A stretch of 64,000 bases of DNA from Warburgia ugandensis. Taxonomy: Eukaryota > Streptophyta > Magnoliopsida > Canellales > Canellaceae. The stretch spans positions 44,042,057 through 44,106,056 of the forward strand of contig CP141137.1 of the NCBI GenBank assembly GCA_035236585.1, in the 5' to 3' direction. Under the pieces are notes generated by a model. That model was not told the origin of the DNA. It ran no database searches and worked only from the letters and a program-made list of their open reading frames with translations. The position numbers and the translations under genes were made by a program. Of this stretch, positions 23,766-34,795 are shown piece after piece (within the stretch, counting starts at the first letter, position 1; every line of letters starts with the position of its first letter).

Positions 23766-25283
23766 AATAAAAAAGAAAGAAATTTAAATTAAAAAGAAAC
23801 ATAAAATTTACTTCCCTAGCCTGATCATAGCTAATTTCTTCAAATTTGATTTTTTTAATGTTGATCGGCCTTCATCAATCTCTCCAGCATATCTTTAATT
23901 AAAGATCCAATGGTTGGATTAGGTAGATTCCCCAAAATTTTAAAGATCTGGACTAAATAATGATTTTTGGCTTTCGAACAACTTAGATCAATTTTTGGAG
24001 TTCAACTTGAAGATCAGAGACGTTGAATAAGCTAAGAGATGTTCTAAAAACAAAATATGAAAAATAATTAAAGAACTGATGTGAATCAGCAAAGAAATTA
24101 GAATGATCTTTTTTGTTAAGGCTAACCATTGACTAGTTAAGCCTTAATCAAACTAGCTCAGATTGTGCAATTCATGGATAGACAGAACACAAATAAAGAA
24201 AAACATGGAAAAGATAGAAACATAAATGGAATTAAATTAAAACATCTAAGGGAAAATTGGAATTTTTTTGTTTTTTGGTCTTTTAACAAAAATCAAGGGG
24301 AAACCTAGAGGAGGAGGAAGATGATGAAGTAGTAAAGGAAAGGTAGGGAAAAAATGGAGTTTTGGGAAAAAACCTAAATTAGCTTTTAATCCAAAACGAT
24401 AATGGAATGCAAGTAATTCAAAAGGAATTAAAAAAAAAAAAAATTAGAAAAAGAAAGGTGAAACTAAAGGGGAGTGTGGAGAGAAAAAACTAGTTTTCTA
24501 ACAAGGAAGAGAGTCAATAGAGATGAGAAAGATGGTGAAGCAGGGAGGAGATGAGATGGTTTAGTGGTGAGGAAGTGAGAGAGAGCAAGAGATGGGGGAG
24601 TTGAGAAAAGAGAGGGTGAGAGAACGATAAGTGGTGTGCATAGCAGCGGTGAGAAATAGATAGCAAAGAGGAGGGAGATGAGAGGGAGAGAAGAACAAAG
24701 AAGGGGAAGAGAAGTAAAGGGATGTTGCTTGATGGAACCCAAGAAAGAGACTAAGGAAGGGATGAGTGATAGGTCTCTCGTCGTTGTTGCCACTCCCATT
24801 GGTGAAGAGTGGATGACGGTCAATAAAGAATGAGAGTGAGAGTGAGAGAGGGAAATGGCCTCGACGAAGGAGCCTCCCCTCAGGCCAGTTTCCTCTTTTC
24901 AGCTTTTCTATTGCTCCTTCTATAGACTTACTTCCACTTTTTCCTCTTTTTATGTTGGGATTCCCATAGCCCACTTCCTATAGAAAAATTACAATCACTC
25001 AAAATCTGCATGATTCCTAAAGTGCAATCCATCTACCTACTTGACAATCAAGTAAATCTAAGCCATCCAAGTTGATCTACAAAACAAAGACTAAATTAGA
25101 ATTATCTAAAATGTTCATTACTCATCTGAATAGCTCTGATGATCATCTGACTGTCAAATTTTATGATTCAACGATGGGATGATCCATTAAAGCTAGATTT
25201 AATATTTTTTAAAACATTATAAAATTAACCATCTAATTGAATGCTAAATTGGGGATATTTTAGCCAAAATTGAACACTTAACA
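23766..25283 (-). mobile_element. Athila C 3' LTR, truncated
   Basis: The high end (25271-25283) reads TGTTAAGTGTTCA on the minus strand. The body matches the Athila C 5' LTR (29973-31481) block by block, for example TTGATCGGCCTTCAT and the purine-rich part at 24430-24860. About 200 bp of the LTR 3' end is missing where it meets the TNP2 sequence at about 23766. Relative to the 5' LTR it keeps an extra stretch of roughly 145 bp near 24210-24370. Frames on the minus strand here (24464-24974) come from LTR pyrimidine runs. Confidence 0.85.
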
Positions 25284-26860
25284 CACCCCCCAACTAGCAT
25301 TTCGATAGTCCTAAGCAAAGCATGCGGACAACTAAAATTTAAAATTCCAAAAATTATTTTCAAGTCAACTCCACCTTTACCATTGAGAATTATCATCAAT
25401 AAATCATCAACTTTAGGATGCTAATAAAAATGAACAAAAAATTCAAAAATCTACCCATATGCTAAAAATATTTCAACTAAGGTCAGATCTCAGTATGTGT
25501 GTATGGGGGGGGGGGGGGGGGTTTGATGGGTGTGTACAGTCTACATATACAACAATCTTTATCTCTAAGTAGACTTCTAACTTTTGAACTCCATAGGAAC
25601 CTATGTTGACCTCAATCCTCACTAATGGGTATACACTTAGAAATAGAATCTCTCACATTAAAGGTTCAAATCACATCTCTCTTTTAAATATATAAGCAGA
25701 GTCAATAAAAATAAAATTTTATCATATATATTCATGAAGGAATAGGAGTTCTAAGAAATTTTATTTTGATCCCTTTAGAAAGGATGTCATTACCTTTGAA
25801 CTTTTAGAAATACTACTCTTTAAGTCCTATCTTTTCATATTCTCATCAAGACTATATTCATCCTTAAATCAATAGGTCATTAACTAGGATGAAACATAAG
25901 CTTAGGATAGGGTACAAAAGAAAGCGTATAAAGGGTATTCAAAATTTCTTCAAAAATAAGTAGAGGTCTTCTAAAGTTAGCAATTCTTCTTTACTTGTAC
26001 TGAATTGAATATTTATTTTTCCACCTTTTTTTTTCATTCTTCAAACTTTCTTCTCTCAATTTTTTTTTAAATCTTTTTTTTTAACATTTTGAACCTCTTT
26101 GAAGAACATTTCTTTTCTTGATATTCACTTTTCTACTTTCATTGCAACTAAAAAGTATTTCTTCATTCACCTCTATCTTATCATTTAAAGAAAATGGGTA
26201 ATGGGTATTATATATTGGGCTAATTTTGTGTAAATGTTAATTTGGGTGATAAAAGAAAAGGCTTATATGGAAGGCTCAAATTGACTAACTAGTGATAAAA
26301 ATATTCTTTTGGGTAAGCTTTAAGTCTCTAGGTTAACAACAAGGATGGCCTAAATCCTTTTCTAAGTTTTGTATAATTTATCACATTCAATGAACTTTAA
26401 GAATTTTAAAGGTAATACTCTAATAATTAAGGTAATTAGCCAAATTTAAAAGCTAATGGGATCAAATTTCTTTAAGTATGCTAAAGAACATAAGGAACAT
26501 TTATAACCTCTCAAAAAGTATGAATGGCTTTAAAACTACTTAGATTATAGGTTTCCACTGAATGTCTTCAGAATTTCTAAGTTATAGCTACATATCAATT
26601 TAGACCATGTATATGCAACTGCATGTACAAATATGATCTGAGACCTTGCTTTAGTGAAATACTTTAAAAATGAGTTAAATGGTGAATTAATCATGTTCAA
26701 TTTCATTAATAAACCAAAATTATCTAGATTATACTTTACAAAATTGAATTCTCAGCATAGCATAGGAATTGCCCCAAAAACTTTCAAAAAAAAATTTAAC
26801 AAATTTTTAAAAATTTTAATTAAGTAAAAAAACTAAAAAACTATAATTTGATAGAATTCT
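25284..26860 (-). other. Athila C 3' noncoding region and polypurine tract
   Basis: No coding sequence. Next to the LTR the minus strand reads GCTAGTTGGGGGTG immediately before TGTTAAG, the expected polypurine tract (25284-25298). The far end (26850-26900) matches the block GTGAAGAATTC that also occurs in Athila A near 62605. Between them the region resembles 62620-64000 of Athila A. Confidence 0.75.
25505..25521. repeat. G17 homopolymer
   Basis: Seventeen consecutive G in the Athila C 3' noncoding region. The length is prone to sequencing error. Confidence 0.9.
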
Positions 26861-27049
26861 TCACCCTCAACCTGAAAGAAACACTATCCTCAAATTTTAA
26901 AAAGTAGGATGATGATAATGCATCGAGAAATGGAAGAAAAAAAATGAGAGATGTAGAAAAGAAAAGTTTTGAAAAAAACTATGATACATAATTAAAAATG
27001 GTAAAAAAAAAATTGAGAGCAAAAAATTTACAGAGTTCAAAAGTTTGTG

Positions 27050-28789
27050 GGGTCCATATGAAATTAGCCAGGCATGCCTCTGAAAAGGAATGGTGAATGA
27101 ATTTATCTTGCGAATTTGAATTTTTCATTTCATCACAAGGCAGGATAAATATATCTCCATGCTGCTTCTCATAATTAGAGACAATTATGGGAGCTCGATG
27201 TAGCCTTTTTAGAAATGGAGCAAGGATGTCATATGGTATAGTTGGTGGGACATTTTCCTTATCAACTATCTTAGCCTTTATAGGAATAGATTTCTCAACT
27301 ATGTTACCATTGTGAATAATGGTAATTGCCTTTGTTTGTTCCATGTTTGTAATTGAAGAATTAATCTCACTTACCACATCCATATCATCAAGGTTTTCAT
27401 TTGGTGGGATAAGACATTGCCCTTTATCAATGGTCTACAGCATCATGTCCTTCAATTTTGTGAAGGAATCTATGTTCTCTTTTAATTGAGCTTTAATTTG
27501 AGCAATTTTCTTCTCTTAGTATTTCATGGATTGATGAAAGTTATTCTCCAGTTTCCTCTTAGGTCTAGGATGATTGCTCCAATTGGAATCATACGTCTCT
27601 GACAATGGGGAAAATTCTGCTCATAAGAATGTGTTAGTTTATGAATCACATCTGGAAATGCAGGAGAGATGGGACATTCCTAAGTGGGGTATGTATTACT
27701 TACACAAATATCACACACATGCTTGACTTTCTTAGACAAAAATTTTCCCATTTCCATGGCCCCTATTCTAGCTAAGGATGCTATTTTCATATCATCTTTT
27801 TCAGTCCTAGCACATATTCCTCCCCTAATAGCTATGGTGGTGGACTTAGGCTTGTTTGGGTAACCTACTTTTTCTGATTTAGCCCAAGTTTATGCTCTTT
27901 CTGTTAGTCATTCCAAATACGCTTGCACCTTTTCAGGTTGTTTATTTAAGAAATTGCCATTGCACATCATTTCAACATATTGGATCATATCATAATTAAG
28001 TCCTTCATAAAAGAAGCTAACAATATGTCAAAGTTAGTATCCATGATATGGACAAGTTAATAATAATTCTTTAAACCTTTTCCACCATTGGTAGAAATTT
28101 TTTGTATCCTTCTGGGTAAAATTCATTATATTTTGGAGGAGAGAGTTTATCTTATGCATGGGAAAGAACTTATTCATGAACTTCCTAATCATTTCTTGCG
28201 AGGTTTGTATGGAAACTGCTAGCAGTGGATGAAACCACTTCTTAGCTTTTTCTTTTAAAGAAAAAGAAAATAATTTAAGTCTTACCATGTCTAAAACAAT
28301 GTTTTGTGAATGTTAAGTCATGCACACTTTATCAAATTCTTTTAAATGCAAATAAGGACTCTCACTATCCAACCTGTAAAATTTAGGAAGTAATTGAATT
28401 ACACCCACCTTTAATTCAATCATACGAACATTTGGAGGTAAAAATATACATGGAAGTGTGCTTGTATAATCAGGATGTAAATAGTCTCAGTGTTTTCTTA
28501 CAAGGATTTTGGTTATGCCAATTATCTTCATGTTTCTAAGTTGGTCCCTTCTCCAATTTTCATATGATTGAGAATGATTCCTCCATGGATTTATATCATC
28601 ATTAAATAGAGGTGGAGGATCACAACCATTAAAAAGAGGATTGGTGGTCCATGAGGAAACATCATCATTATCCAAGATGAAAAGTAGTTCATCATCATTA
28701 AAGAGGGGTTTGTTTCTCCATGAGAAAATATCTCTTCTGTTAATGATGGAGTGTAAATTACCCTTTTGATTAGCATTTAAAATTTTCAT
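27050..28789 (-). pseudogene. Athila C gag pseudogene; pol absent
   Basis: From 28789, the minus strand has a gag N-terminus with a duplicated acidic stretch (SWRNKPLFNDDELLF, then SSWTTNPLFNG and PPLFNDDINPWRN). This is longer than in Athila A. Next is the capsid core RLKLFSFSLKEKAKKWFHPL, SIQTSQEMIRKFMNKFFPMH and MNFTQKDTKNFYQWWKRFKE (28034-28288). The zinc knuckle near 27700 reads CDICVSNTY, so its His is lost. The C-terminal part (26979-27383) has NGNIVEKSIPIKAKI and APFLKRLHRAPI. After this there is no protease, RT or integrase before the 3' noncoding region. The copy thus keeps only gag between LTRs. Confidence 0.88.
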
Positions 28790-29972
28790 TGTTTAAATTT
28801 TTCATTGAATACAATTGACCACGTCTTTTTTGGTTTTTTTGTTTTTTAAAGAACTAACCTAAATGATGCAACCTAAATTCCTAGAATGATGCACAAATAA
28901 AGGGCACAATCAAACAATCCTTGATGCTAACAAACAAAAATATTTTGATTTTTTTGAATTAGTGTGGGGACGATGCTTTTAGATTAGCCTATTATAACAC
29001 TCCTCCTCTCTTTCAAATTTCACTACAGCTTACCAGTTAGGTTCTGCTCTAAAGTGGTTAATATAATCGTCATGTCAAGAGGCGTTTAAACCTCAACTGA
29101 CATTAATAAAAGGCATGGAAAAATCACTTGGATTTTAAGACACTCACAATAACCACAGTGCTCAAAAACCACTAGAGTGACAACATATTGCGTCCTATTA
29201 AGAGGGTCCTATGAGCATGTGATGGCCCTAAAGGTCTCTTAATTAATTTTAAATTAATTTGAAAGGCAGGGTTGCATGCTTGTGGTGATTATCCTAGGTG
29301 GGCCAAGAGGAAGTGATGAAATCTACCCTTGATTTTATGGGGTTGGGTGCCTATACTAATTAATTTGCACACTCCATGGTAGTTTGATCAATATATAATT
29401 CACCTTAAAACAATAAACGAGCCATAAGAAGGTAATTAAAAATAATAAACAAATATAAAACCCTAAAAGTACAACAATTATCAAAGATACTTTCTATATG
29501 CAATTACACTACAAATAATGAAAATTTATTCTAAATACAACTAAACTAGGAAAATAAAAAAAGCAAGAAAAATTTATAGTGGGGTTTCTAATGAAGATCA
29601 AATGTAGGCCAACTTATCCCACACTTATCTTATTTTAATACAACCCTTTTTAAAATTAAAATTGGAAATTGCAAGTTACAATGAGCCTCACTACAAGATT
29701 CACTAAAACAAAGAGGAAAAATTCCTATTTTAGGAAAGCAAGGAAATTATATTTATTTGATGATGCTCCACTTTCCAATTTCTTCTACTTTCTATGTTCT
29801 AGAAAATAAAAATAGTAATAAGTATCAAATTTAGGAAATAGAGTGATTATGCACTAAAATTTTTTAAAAATGCACCTAAAATGCTAAAAAAATGCAATTA
29901 CTAAAAAAAAAAAAAAAGTTTTGAATTTTTATTAAATTTTATGAAAACTCCATTGTGGGATTGACCTCTATT
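28790..29972 (-). other. Athila C leader
   Basis: Noncoding. It matches the leaders of Athila A and E, for example around 29090-29350. The primer-binding site expected just below 29973 is not recognisable. Confidence 0.7.
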
Positions 29973-31481
29973 TGTTGACTATTTTATTGCAAGTGCACAA
30001 TCTATTGTAGTGAAGCTCATGTAAGTACGGGTTGATCCCATGAGGACTTGACTTAAAATGTATGAGTTTAAATAAATTTTAATTGAAAAAAATTAACTAA
30101 CAGAGAAATAAAAATTTAGATCTATTCAATTGATAAAAATTACATAATTTTCAATTAAAAAAGAAAGAAAATTAAACTAAAAAAGAACACAAAATCTACT
30201 TCCCTAGCTTGATCATAGCCAATTTCCTCAAATATGATATTGTCAATATTGATCGGCCTTCATGAATCTCTTCAGCATATCCTTGATTAAAGATCCAATG
30301 GCTGGATTAGACAAATTTTGCAAAATTTTAAAGATGTGGACTAAATAATGATTTTGGATTTTGGACAGCTTAGATTATTTTTGGAGCTCAGATTAAAGAT
30401 TAGAGATGTTGAATAAGATAAGAGATGTCCTAAGAACAAAATATGAAAATTAATTGAAAATCTGATGTGAATCAGTTGAGAAATTAGAATGATCTTGTTT
30501 ATTAAGGCTAACCATTGTTAGGTTAAGCCTTAATCAAATGTGCTTGGATTGTGCAATTCTTGGATAAAGAGAACATAGATAAAACAAGAAAAAACCCAAA
30601 TTGATTTTTAATCCAAAACGACAATGGAATGCAAGAAATTCAAAAGGAATAAAAAAATTGGAAAAAGAAAGGTGAAATTGAAGGGGAGTGAGGAGGAGAA
30701 AAACTGGTTTACTGATAAGGAAGAGAGATGAGAGAGTTGAGAAAGATGGTGAACTAGGGAGAAGGAAGGAGATGGTGCAGTGGTGAGGAAGTGAGAGAGA
30801 GTCGGAGATGGGGGAGATTGAGAAAAGAGAGGGTGATAGAACAACAAGTGGTGCAGCCAGCAGCAGTGAGAAATAGATAGCAGAGAGGAGGGAGATGAAA
30901 GGGAGAGCAGGAAAGGGGATGGAGCTCAATGGAACCCGAGAAAGAGACTAAGGAAGAGATGAGTGACGGGTCTCTCATCATTGTTGTCACTCCCACTGGT
31001 GAAGAGGGGATGATGGTGAACAGAGAAAGAGAGTGAGAGAGGGAGATGGCCTCGACGATGGAGCCTCCCCTCCAGTTGGCTTCCTCTTTTCAACTCTTCT
31101 TTTGCTCCTTTTGTAGACTTCCTTATGCTTTTTCCTCTTTTGTGTAGGATTCCCTTAGCCTACTTCCTATAGAAAAATTACAGTCACTCAAAATCTAATG
31201 AATCCCAAAGTATGATCCATCAAACCATTTGATGATCAAGTCAATCTAAGCCATGCAAGTTGATCTGCAAAGCAAAGAATAAATTAAAATCATCTAAACC
31301 ATACATTATACATATAAATAGCTCTGATGATCATCTAACTGTTAAATTTTATGATTCGACAATCAAATAATCAATTGAAGTTAGAATTAATATTTTGTCT
31401 AAAAATTACAAAAATAACTGGTTAGATGATCTAATTGGATGCTAAATTAGGGATATTTTAGCCAAAACTGAACACTTAACA
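29973..31481 (-). mobile_element. Athila C 5' LTR (1509 bp)
   Basis: On the minus strand it starts TGTTAAGTGTTCAGTTTTGG (31481) and ends GTCAACA (29973), giving the TGTT...AACA terminal repeat. It pairs with the 3' LTR at 23766-25283. Its outer edge at 31481 cuts the TNP2 reading frame between EVKK and the zinc-binding region, so the element inserted into that gene. Short minus-strand frames (30534-30996) are LTR artefacts. Confidence 0.88.
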
Positions 31482-32031
31482 TTTTCTTTACCTCCCATGT
31501 GGACCTCGCCAATTTATTATTCTTCGATAGCATCTTACCTACTACTTTCAAGACTTCTATAAAACCTTGATCAGAAAAATCAAATCTTAATTTCATGTTG
31601 TAAAGTTCAACTATCATAGACAGCTTAGTATAATCTTTACACTCAGTGTATAATGGCTCATCGGCTTTCTCTAATATCGTAGTATGAAATTATTCAGGGT
31701 CATCCTAAAAGTCATCACATGCATCCTAAAATATAGGTATAGTTGTATTGTCTCCAAAACTTCCCACTGTGTCTTGATCATATCTTTTAAGCCTTGTCGA
31801 GGGCCTATGCAAAAGCTATTTTCCATGCCAAATCCATGGATGATGGCTTTGATCAATCCCATCGAATCACAAGTATTCTCTCAACACCCCTATAGTTACT
31901 TTTTTCATGTTTCTACATTTTGGGCATGGACAACGCATGCGATTATGATCAATACCTGCCTTAAATGCAAACTCTTGAAAATTTTTGTTCCCTGCTCATA
32001 TTCTTTTAATGTTTTTACTACAATCATCTAA
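31482..32031 (-). pseudogene. CACTA-1 TNP2 transposase, N-terminal part
   Basis: From about 32000 downward, the minus strand has FQEFAFKAGIDHNRMRCPCP then KCRN, VLREYL and HHPWIWHG. This is the transposase-associated zinc-binding domain (PF13963) that begins plant TNP2 proteins. Then comes EKADEPLYTECKDYTKLSMI, followed by VELYNMKLRFDFSDQGFIEV and KMLSKNNKL. This matches the TNP2 segment before the zinc finger, and the central part of the same protein resumes at 23765. About 30 codons are missing at the junction. Stops and a deletion between the two blocks make it non-functional. Confidence 0.92.
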
Positions 32032-32300
32032 GCATATTTGTACATTATCTTAAGAAATCAAACAAATCTTTGTGTGGAGACATGTTAGACATGAAAAGAT
32101 TAGGTTAAGCACTTTACCAAACACTAACTATACAAGAATTATAAGTTTTTAAAATAACTAAATTACATGCATGCACTCATGTGAAAATTTCTAATTAACA
32201 ATGGAAAAAGAAGCAAAATATGACAGATACATTCAAAAGAAAATTTAACTTGAAAAAGATAAGTTTCTAACCATAACCATGTAAAAATTCTTCAAATATG

Positions 32301-32302
<2 letters not shown>

Positions 32303-32398
<96 letters not shown>
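32303..32398. repeat. (TG)48 microsatellite
   Basis: Ninety-six uninterrupted bases of TG within the first unit of the tandem duplication. Confidence 0.97.
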
Positions 32399-32399
<1 letters not shown>

Positions 32400-33411
32400 T
32401 AAACAAAGAAATACTAATCAACACTTAAAAATCAATATTGGCCATGAATATGTGAATGTAGTTCTAATTCACAGTTAGGATATGGTTGAGGATAGCCACA
32501 CCAAAATCCAACTTATATTTTGCGTATACATGAAGACAATAGGAAAAAACACAGGGAATGATGATGAAATAACTCTTAAAATAGAGTAGTAAATTTAAAT
32601 TTGTATGCCATAAATAAATTTAAGAGTCATCACTTTTAAAGTCATTTGCTATAAATGATCATTAGATTAAAATCATTTATGACAAATAGCTTTAAAAACT
32701 AATATATTTTCACTTTAAATATATATATATATATAATTTTGATCTTAGTTCTTTACAATATCTTACATAAATATAGAATGAAACCAATTTTTTGTAATCA
32801 TCAACATTGATTCATGCTTTCTTTGCCCACACACATATCAACAAACATGTGAACAAGGAAATCAAAATTTTATATTTTATTAGATCTTATTAATACAATA
32901 TCATGATCAAAAAGCTAATCTGAAATGATTTCATCAAAACTTGGCCCCTTAGTATTTAGCTAACACTACTCTATGGTGAGAGCGTAAAGCTTTAAGCAAT
33001 AACTTCCTAGGTTGACATGATGGTGGCATAACCATGTAGAAATTCTTCAAATTTGCATACATAGTATACATATGTATATGTATATATGAGATAAACAAAG
33101 AAATACTAATCAACACTCGAAAATCGATATTGGCCATGAATATGTGAATGTAATTCTAATTCACATTTAGGATATGATTGAGGATAGCCACACCAAAATC
33201 TAGCTTATATTTTGTGTATACATGAAAACAATAGGAAAAAATACAGGGAATGATGATGAAATAACTCTTAAAATAGAGTAGTAAATTTAAATTTGTTTGC
33301 TATAAATGAATTTAAACGTCATCACTTTTAGAGTCATTTGCTATAAATGATCGTTAAGATTAAAATCATTTATGACAAATAGCTTTAAAAACTAATATAT
33401 TTTCACTTCAA

Positions 33412-33432
33412 ATATATATATATATATATATA
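33412..33432. repeat. (AT)n microsatellite
   Basis: An alternating A-T run in the second duplicated unit. A shorter run is at about 32719-32737 in the first. Confidence 0.85.
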
Positions 33433-34001
33433 TTTTTTCACTTCAAATACATATATATATATATTTGATATTAGTTCTTTACAATATCTTACATAAATAT
33501 AGAATGAAACCAATTTTTTGTAATCGTCAACATTGATTCATGCATTCTTTGCCCATGCACATATCAACAAACACATGAACAAGGAAATCAAAGTAATTTT
33601 TAGAGTAACTCCTCATTTAACTTCCTTTTAGTGTATATATAAAAATTTATATTTTATTAGATCTTATTAATACAATATCATAATCAAAGATCTAATCTGA
33701 AATGATTTCGTCAAAACCTAGGCGCTTAGTATTTAGCTAACACCACTCTATGGTGAGAGCATAAAACTTTAGGTAGTAACTTCCTCAACCGACATGATGG
33801 TAACATTTCTCTTCATCAAACCTTAATTTTGGATGAGAACCACAAATTGTAATGTTCTCTCTTTCTCAAATAGTGAGGTTTAGAGAGAGAAGCTAGCAGT
33901 TGTAGTTTGCAATGAAATTATATGATTTTTGTTGAAATTATGATGATTTAACACACTTCTTAACCCCATAATCTATAGCGATAAAACTCACTTGATCTAA
34001 A

Positions 34002-34007
<6 letters not shown>

Positions 34008-34037
<30 letters not shown>
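34008..34037. repeat. (AG)15 microsatellite
   Basis: Thirty bases of alternating A and G in the CACTA-1 5' region. Confidence 0.95.
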
Positions 34038-34039
<2 letters not shown>

Positions 34040-34249
34040 AATAAATAAAAAAAGTAATGGGTGATAAAAAGAGGTTATGGTTTAGTTACAATGTTTTTCA
34101 TACCATAACTAATCAAAATATTCAAAATGCAAATCAAGAATGGAAAAAGGACAAAAACATAAATGAGGACGAGAGGAGAAGACCGTCATGTCACCCATGA
34201 GATGTAGAACATTAGCAAGGAATATAGGAAAAAATGAGATGACCTCAGC

Positions 34250-34579
34250 ATTTTATAATCTAATAAAGACTTTAGAACTTGTTTAGTCCTAAATAACTTT
34301 AAACGTATAAACTTTTATAGTCATTTAGAAATAAACGACTTTAAAAGTTTAGGCTTTTGAAGTTATTTGTGTCAAACGACTTTAAAAGCCCTTTCTCATG
34401 AAAAAACTCCTCTCACGCCAGACTAAAGAAGTCATTTTAGATTAAACAACTTCTTACTTCTTAAGTCTACACTTTTAAAGTAGTTTTTTTTTATAAACAA
34501 CTTGTAAAATATTTATGAAGTCGGTAGTCAAAATAATGACTTAATTATGCTAACTTTAAAAGCCTCATGTGTAATAGTG
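34250..34579 (-). mobile_element. CACTA-1 right terminus with subterminal repeats
   Basis: Read on the minus strand from 34579, the end is CACTATTACACATGAGG then CTTTTAAAGTTAG. It has the CACTA start and closely resembles the CACTA-2 end at 45756. Inward, short inverted motifs of the AGTCATTTnnnAAAACGACTTTAAAAG type recur (34290-34560), as is usual for subterminal transposase-binding repeats. It lies upstream of the TNP2 start at about 32030, the expected side. The opposite terminus was not found. The flanking 3 bp (TAA) therefore cannot be checked for a target duplication. Confidence 0.75.
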
Positions 34580-34713
34580 TAACAATTAGAAGTTGTACTG
34601 CCGTTTTGCTTTGCTCCTGCTTTAAGGCTTTGGCAACTTTCACACTTGTTACACCTTTTGTGCTTTGTTAGCCTTCTTACGTCTATAGATGCACTGATGT
34701 TTAATTTCTGCAG

Positions 34714-34795
34714 GGTTGGATTTCTTCAGCATTTTGGCTTAGCACCTAATTTTGGTTGGCTAGGACAATCGGTTCGTATTGTTTCTCAGCACTAG
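34714..34795 (+). other. Possible terminal exon of a host gene (weak)
   Basis: After a pyrimidine-rich stretch and TTTCTGCAG (an acceptor-like site ending at 34713), one frame is open for 26 codons: VGFLQHFGLAPNFGWLGQSV, six more residues, then a stop. The following 200 bp look like a 3' untranslated region. I do not recognise the peptide. It sits 135 bp outside the CACTA-1 end, so it could be the host DNA into which the element inserted. It is short enough to be chance. Confidence 0.22.

Larger units (their letters stand above)
32276..33802. repeat. Tandem duplication of a 0.75-kb unit in the CACTA-1 5' region
   Basis: The first unit runs from about 32276 to 33030 and the second from about 33031 to 33802. 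Matching landmarks are ACCATGTAAAAATTCTTCAA (32276; 33031 with one change), ATAAACAAAGAAATACTAAT (32399; 33091), GGAATGATGATGAAATAACT, and the end block GACATGATGGT. The units are very similar outside simple repeats. The first has a 96-bp TG run where the second has a short ATAC/ATGT stretch. The second has about 45 bp extra near 33595-33645. Confidence 0.92.

Noticed and set aside
24464-24974. Minus-strand frames rich in Leu, Ser and Phe
   Set aside because: They come from the pyrimidine-rich part of the Athila LTR. Equivalent frames occur at 30534-30996 in the paired LTR and differ in sequence.
32100-32140. CACTA-like start (CACTAACTATACAAGAA) near 32123
   Set aside because: It could be another element end, but it lies between TNP2 and its own 5' region, has no partner, and its flanking bases do not match those at 34580.
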